The translations under genes and the position numbers were made by a program. The notes under the pieces were generated by a model. It was given only the letters and a program-made list of their open reading frames with translations, made no database searches and had not been told where the DNA came from. A stretch of DNA of 6,654 nucleotides from Syntrophothermus sp. UBA1445 (GTDB lineage Bacteria > Bacillota > Syntrophomonadia > Syntrophomonadales > DTU052): assembly GCA_002329495.1 (NCBI GenBank), contig DCTH01000252.1:7290-13943 (forward strand), written 5' to 3'. Position 1 is the stretch's first letter. Each line of letters starts with the position of its first letter. This document shows positions 5,114 to 6,654 of the stretch, piece after piece.

Positions 5114-6427
5114 ATGGCCGGAATTATCCCGTTTGTTGGGTTACGCTACAATAAGAATAAGATCGCTAATCTCGCATCGGTTATGACTCCACCATACGAT
5201 ATCATCGATGACAAATCTCAGGCAAGATACTATGCCGAAAGCCCCGTCAATATTATACGATTGGAACTAGGCCTCATCTTTCCTGATGATGACGAAAAGA
5301 ACAACCGTTACTCCCGGGCCAAAAAGTACCTGGACCGCTGGCTTGAGGATGAAACCCTACTGCCAGAGTCCAAGCCTGCATTGTATTTCTACCAGCAGGA
5401 ATTTCCCGGAGTCAAAGGTAACGTTAAACGTAATGGTTTTATCTGTGGATTGAAATTGGAAGACTATTCGCAAGGGACTGTCCTTCCTCATGAGGAAACC
5501 CTGTCCAAACCCAAAGCGGACCGGCTCAAACTGATGAACGCTACCCAGTGCAACTTCAGCTCAATTTTTGGTCTGTACAGTGATCCCGAAAAATTGGTGG
5601 ACCAGGCCCTGCTTGAGGCTATTGAAGGCCGTGAACCGGATATAGACATAGTTGACGAGGCCGGTGAGTCTCATCGCTTATGGGTTGTCACTGATGAAAA
5701 TACTCTGCAGACAGTCTCTGCGGTCCTTAAGGAAAAACAGATCTTCATCGCGGATGGTCACCACCGGTATGAAACCGCCCTGGAATACAGTAAGCAGATG
5801 CATGAGTCCGGATATAAGGGCTATGACTACGTTATGACTACCCTGGTTAACCTCTACGACAAGGGTCTGGTAGTATTACCAACCCATCGGGTAGTCAAGA
5901 ATATCAAAAACTTTGACCTTAACAGATTGAAATCCTCCCTGACCGAGGTTTTTGAGGTTGAAGAATTTGATTTATCCCTCGGTGTGTCGGGGTTTATGAA
6001 CGAATTAGCCAACCGGGGTAAAAAGAAACACGTCTTTGGCCTGTATACTCAGGAAAAATCACTGTATCTTCTTACCATCAAGAACATGAACCAGGCAAAA
6101 AGCCTCATGCCCAAAGAGATGTCAGAATCCTGGAAAAAACTTGACGTAGCCTTGTTAGACAACCTGGTTTTGGCTCGACTGCTGGGAATCGATGAAACCA
6201 ACCGGAAACAGCAGGATAACCTGAGTTACACCAGAGATGAAAACTGGGCCGTGGCACAGGTTAATGAGGGTAGTTACCAACTGGCCCTTTTGCTGAATCC
6301 CACCAGGGTGGAAGAGGTGGTGGCGGTGGCTCAGGCTGGAGATAAGATGCCGCAAAAATCAACCTACTTTTACCCTAAACTGCAAACTGGCATGGTGATC
6401 AACCCGTTATTCAAGAACTTGCCTTAA
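5114..6427 (+). CDS. DUF1015 family protein (COG4198-type), function unproven
   Basis: This complete 437-residue soluble protein is of the DUF1015 family. Conserved stretches in order are IIPFVGLRYN (4-13), VMTPPYDIID (23-32), LPHEETLSKPKADRL (124-138), IADGHHRYETALEY (212-225), LPTHRVVK (255-262) and the C-terminal MPQKSTYFYPKLQTGMVINP (412-431). Length is as usual for the family. The DGHHR core (214-218) resembles the motif in ParB/Srx-fold free-serine kinases (SerK, SbnI), and relatives are often found beside serA/serC, so a role in serine or phosphoserine metabolism is a reasonable guess, not a demonstrated one. Here no serine gene is adjacent within the window. The ATG has an AGGAGG site (5098-5103), part of a tandem ATAGGAG repeat, ten bases upstream. 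It is divergent from the PHP operon, followed by a strong terminator, and looks monocistronic. No signal peptide or membrane segment is seen. Confidence 0.94.
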   Translation: MAGIIPFVGLRYNKNKIANLASVMTPPYDIIDDKSQARYYAESPVNIIRLELGLIFPDDDEKNNRYSRAKKYLDRWLEDETLLPESKPALYFYQQEFPGVKGNVKRNGFICGLKLEDYSQGTVLPHEETLSKPKADRLKLMNATQCNFSSIFGLYSDPEKLVDQALLEAIEGREPDIDIVDEAGESHRLWVVTDENTLQTVSAVLKEKQIFIADGHHRYETALEYSKQMHESGYKGYDYVMTTLVNLYDKGLVVLPTHRVVKNIKNFDLNRLKSSLTEVFEVEEFDLSLGVSGFMNELANRGKKKHVFGLYTQEKSLYLLTIKNMNQAKSLMPKEMSESWKKLDVALLDNLVLARLLGIDETNRKQQDNLSYTRDENWAVAQVNEGSYQLALLLNPTRVEEVVAVAQAGDKMPQKSTYFYPKLQTGMVINPLFKNLP

Positions 6428-6457
6428 CCATATCCCGAGTCACCAGTACAAAAATCA

Positions 6458-6496
6458 AAGACCCGGTTTAGGGTAGTTCGCCCTGGACCGGGTCTT
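6458..6496. terminator. bidirectional Rho-independent terminator between convergent genes
   Basis: A perfect 10-base inverted repeat, AAGACCCGGT (6458-6467) and ACCGGGTCTT (6487-6496), encloses a 19-base loop that contains a second small stem, AGGG (6470-6473) with CCCT (6481-6484). On the plus strand it is followed by TGTTT; on the minus strand by GATTTTTG, a better U tract. It can end the DUF1015 transcript (stop at 6427) and the convergent gene whose stop is at 6518. Confidence 0.82.
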
Positions 6497-6517
6497 GTTT
6501 ACTCGTAATAAGAACCC

Positions 6518-6654
6518 CTATTTCAGAGCCATACTGTCGACAAATACCTGCGAAAAGTCTGGGTGATCGGCCAGTTCCACTGCCGTCACCTCGTTAGCAT
6601 ACCGCTCGGCCTTCTCCCGCTCCGGAAGCAGGATTAAAGCTGCAATGGCACCTC
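6518..6654 (-). CDS. C-terminal end of an ASKHA-domain (DUF4445, RACo-like) protein (partial)
   Basis: On the minus strand a frame open from the right edge (first full codon at 6652) gives 44 residues ending in TAG at 6518-6520. It contains GAIAALILLPEREKAERYAN and then VTAVELADHPDFSQVFVDSM. This pattern (Gly-Ala start of a helix, ER/KAE-rich helix, VELADHPDF, FVxxM near the end) matches from memory the extreme C-terminus of the ASKHA/DUF4445 proteins, ATP-dependent reductive activators of corrinoid iron-sulfur proteins and methyltransferase corrinoids in acetogens and methylotrophic anaerobes. Those proteins usually carry an N-terminal [2Fe-2S] ferredoxin domain, which would be well outside the window. 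The call rests on a short tail, so the exact subfamily is uncertain. It converges on DUF1015 and shares its terminator. Confidence 0.72.
   Translation of the reverse strand, partial: GAIAALILLPEREKAERYANEVTAVELADHPDFSQVFVDSMALK

Noticed and set aside
5097..5114. Small hairpin TAGG/CCTA around the DUF1015 ribosome site
   Set aside because: A four-base stem is too weak to be meaningful.
6155..6355. Minus-strand 66-residue open frame inside the DUF1015 gene
   Set aside because: Shadow frame opposite conserved DUF1015 sequence, with no ribosome site or domain.
1..6654. Defence system, CRISPR, mobile element or RNA gene
   Set aside because: No repeat-spacer arrays, transposase motifs, terminal inverted repeats, tRNA-like cloverleaf or riboswitch consensus was found by eye. 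The genes all look like chromosomal metabolic or housekeeping genes.

Overview
The window looks like chromosomal DNA from an anaerobic, Gram-positive Firmicute of the Clostridia type. The grounds are GGAGG-type ribosome binding sites before almost every gene, sigma-A-like promoters, a lipoprotein foldase of the PrsA/SurA kind, a YheA-type YlbF-family protein, a DUF2600 (YtpB) terpene synthase and, at the right edge, the tail of a protein resembling the RACo-type ASKHA activators of corrinoid proteins. Base composition is mixed, about half GC. This placement is inference; no rRNA or other marker gene is present. I see no tRNA, insertion sequence, CRISPR array or phage gene.

Layout. The left two thirds (about 1-5013) are read leftward. 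A predicted promoter at 4985-5013 precedes five closely packed genes in transcription order: a PHP-domain histidinol-phosphatase-like phosphoesterase, a CaCA-family cation/Ca2+ antiporter, a small YheA/YlbF-like helical protein, a long-chain trans-polyprenyl diphosphate synthase and a YtpB-type terpene synthase. Gaps are 8, 40 and 79 bases, and the last two genes overlap by 43 bases. After a 73-base gap that holds its own strong promoter-like sequence comes the N-terminal part of a lipoprotein of the SurA/PrsA foldase family, which runs off the left edge.

The right third reads the other way. From the divergent intergenic region a single complete DUF1015 gene (5114-6427) is read rightward. It is followed by a strong bidirectional hairpin terminator, and then by the convergent C-terminal end of an ASKHA (DUF4445-like) protein entering from the right edge.

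How the genes work together. The clearest functional link is the polyprenyl synthase and the YtpB homologue. In Bacillus subtilis, YtpB cyclises heptaprenyl (C35) diphosphate to tetraprenyl-beta-curcumene. Here the prenyl diphosphate maker and the cyclase are adjacent, overlapping and probably translationally coupled, which suggests a dedicated substrate-to-cyclase module. The three upstream operon genes have no obvious link to terpenoids. The DUF1015 protein is uncharacterised but carries a DGHHR motif like that of ParB/Srx-fold free-serine kinases. No complete new multi-gene system could be demonstrated; the terpenoid pair and the DUF1015 protein are the best leads.
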